From the NCBI GenBank assembly GCA_937858235.1, contig CALLZZ010000417.1, forward strand, positions 1 to 6,108: DNA of 6,108 nucleotides. The letters run 5' to 3'. This DNA is from an uncultured Clostridia bacterium (GTDB lineage Bacteria > Bacillota > Clostridia > Oscillospirales > Oscillospiraceae). Below the pieces are notes generated by a model. It was given only the letters and a program-made list of their open reading frames with translations, had not been told where the DNA came from and ran no database searches. A program made the position numbers and the translations under genes. Of the stretch, positions 5,085 to 6,108 are shown in pieces (the first letter of the stretch is position 1; each line of letters opens with the position of its first letter).

Positions 5085-6108
5085 TGGGCTTTAAATTCAA
5101 CGGCATAACTTCCCAGTCGATGGAACTTGCTACCCGGCAGACTGCCGAGAATCGCATGCCGGACTTTACAAACAATACGATCACCGTTCCCGGACGCGAG
5201 GGCGTATTCGACTTTGGAGAAACCATCGGCGAACGCAAGATAGAAATATCCTGCTTTATACCGCCGGGCAAGTCTGACGAGGACTTTCTCGCCCGGAAGG
5301 ATGAGATCATCGCGTGGCTTAATCCCGACATCGGACTATGCCCGCTCATCCTCGACAAGGAGCCGGGACGGGTGTATCAGGCAAGGCTTGAGGGCGGATT
5401 TTCCTTCGACAAGGCCGTGCGGAACTCCTGCACCTTCGACCTGACATTTTTATGCCCTGATCCGTATGCGTATGCGGAGAATGATGAAACCTACGAGATA
5501 ACAGATACCGGCGAGCATACAGTCAGCCGTTCCCTCGGTAACGCCGACTCCCTTCCGGTCTATTCCGTTGTAGCCGACCTTGCCAAGGGAAAGAGCACCA
5601 TCATCACCACGAACGGCAGCAGCCTGCAGATAAACGGCGTGCTTACGGAAAGCGAGATTCTTGTAATCGACTCCTCGCTTATGACTGCGAAGGTCACGGA
5701 CGCTGACGGCAATACGCTCCGAAACGGCCTGCCGCTTCTGGAGAGCTTAAACTTCCCGGCGCTCAAGGTCGACGATAATACGGTAAAGGTTGAAGCGGAC
5801 AGCACCACGCAGGTAACGGTACAGACATTAAATTCGCAGGACAAGTTCACCGGTCAGGTTCCTTCTTCATGGGGAGCGGACGGCCTGTGGCGGTTCAACG
5901 AGTCAGCGCCAGATTCCGAGTATTATCTCGCTGATTCATCCGGAAATGACCGCAAGGCATATATCAATAACTGGAGCGGCACGACAGCGTCACTTCAGAC
6001 CGGACACCTCGGTCGCTCCTTCCGCATGAACATCAATAATCCGTCCACAGAGCAGTCCTATCTCAAGGTCAGCAATGACGGCACGATCTTTGCAAATATC
6101 GGCAAGAC
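5084..6108 (+). CDS. Distal tail protein (Dit) with appended LamG-like domain, 3' end missing
   Basis: The frame is open from ATG 5084 to the window end (341 full codons), so the gene is partial. Dit proteins form the hexameric ring at the tail tip that connects the tube to the baseplate or receptor-binding apparatus. What is seen: MGFKFNGITSQSMELATRQ (1-19), then PDFTNNTITVPGREGVFDFG (26-45) and ERKIEISCFIP (50-60), the usual N-terminal Dit barrel; FDLTFLCPDPYAYAE (118-132), the family 'f...f.cpDPyay' motif; a second beta region (about 150-250) with NFPALKVDDNTVKVEADST (223-241); and from about 263 a new jelly-roll start, GLWRFNE (267-273), LADSSGNDRKAYINN (282-296) and HLGRSFRMN (308-316), resembling LamG/concanavalin-like domains. 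The start overlaps the tape measure stop (TGATG); its Shine-Dalgarno (AAGGA, 5068-5072) is weak and 11 bases away, suggesting coupling. Dit identity is strong; the LamG call is good but truncated. Confidence 0.88.
   Translation, partial: MGFKFNGITSQSMELATRQTAENRMPDFTNNTITVPGREGVFDFGETIGERKIEISCFIPPGKSDEDFLARKDEIIAWLNPDIGLCPLILDKEPGRVYQARLEGGFSFDKAVRNSCTFDLTFLCPDPYAYAENDETYEITDTGEHTVSRSLGNADSLPVYSVVADLAKGKSTIITTNGSSLQINGVLTESEILVIDSSLMTAKVTDADGNTLRNGLPLLESLNFPALKVDDNTVKVEADSTTQVTVQTLNSQDKFTGQVPSSWGADGLWRFNESAPDSEYYLADSSGNDRKAYINNWSGTTASLQTGHLGRSFRMNINNPSTEQSYLKVSNDGTIFANIGK

Overview
The window is an ordinary head-to-tail-junction and tail module of a long-tailed (siphovirus-type) phage or prophage. 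Every base belongs to, or lies within 15 bases of, a plus-strand structural gene. The protein types (gp6-like connector, SPP1 gp16-like adaptor, HK97 gp10-like protein, phi13-type major tail protein, gpG/gpGT chaperones, tape measure with a WNGIK-type repeat region, Dit) are those of phages of Bacillota. The balanced, slightly GC-rich composition suggests a Clostridia-like gut host rather than a low-GC Bacillus or Staphylococcus, but this is inference. No integrase, attachment site, host gene, RNA gene or lysis gene is present, so prophage and free phage cannot be told apart.

Layout, left to right: the 3' end of a head-tail connector gene (1-170); a head-closure/head-tail adaptor (170-502); an HK97 gp10-like neck or tail-completion protein (499-879); a probable tail terminator/tail completion protein (876-1202); the major tail (tube) protein (1208-1804); the tail assembly chaperone gpG (1816-2193), with a -1 programmed frameshift at an A AAA AAC heptamer (2163-2169) producing the longer gpGT (to 2354); the tape measure protein (2370-5084); and the 5' part of a distal tail protein gene (5084 to the window end), which runs off the edge.

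The products form one assembly line. Connector, adaptor and gp10-like proteins close the portal and make the neck. The terminator-like protein caps the tail. The major tail protein polymerises into the tube around the tape measure, whose length sets the tail length. gpG and gpGT hold the tape measure during polymerisation. Dit makes the ring at the distal tip that joins tube and baseplate. Genes are tightly packed with stop/start overlaps (TGATG or ATGA) and strong Shine-Dalgarno sites, as expected of one late polycistronic message. No promoter or convincing terminator was seen.

The most notable points are the well-formed frameshift signal with a downstream hairpin, a possible second way of making the T segment by stop-restart, a 19-unit array of 11-residue repeats in the tape measure with an alternating (22-residue) Trp pattern, and a LamG/concanavalin-like jelly-roll appended to Dit that may bind carbohydrate. 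I found no evidence of a novel defence or regulatory system; the module is a known type with some interesting variations.
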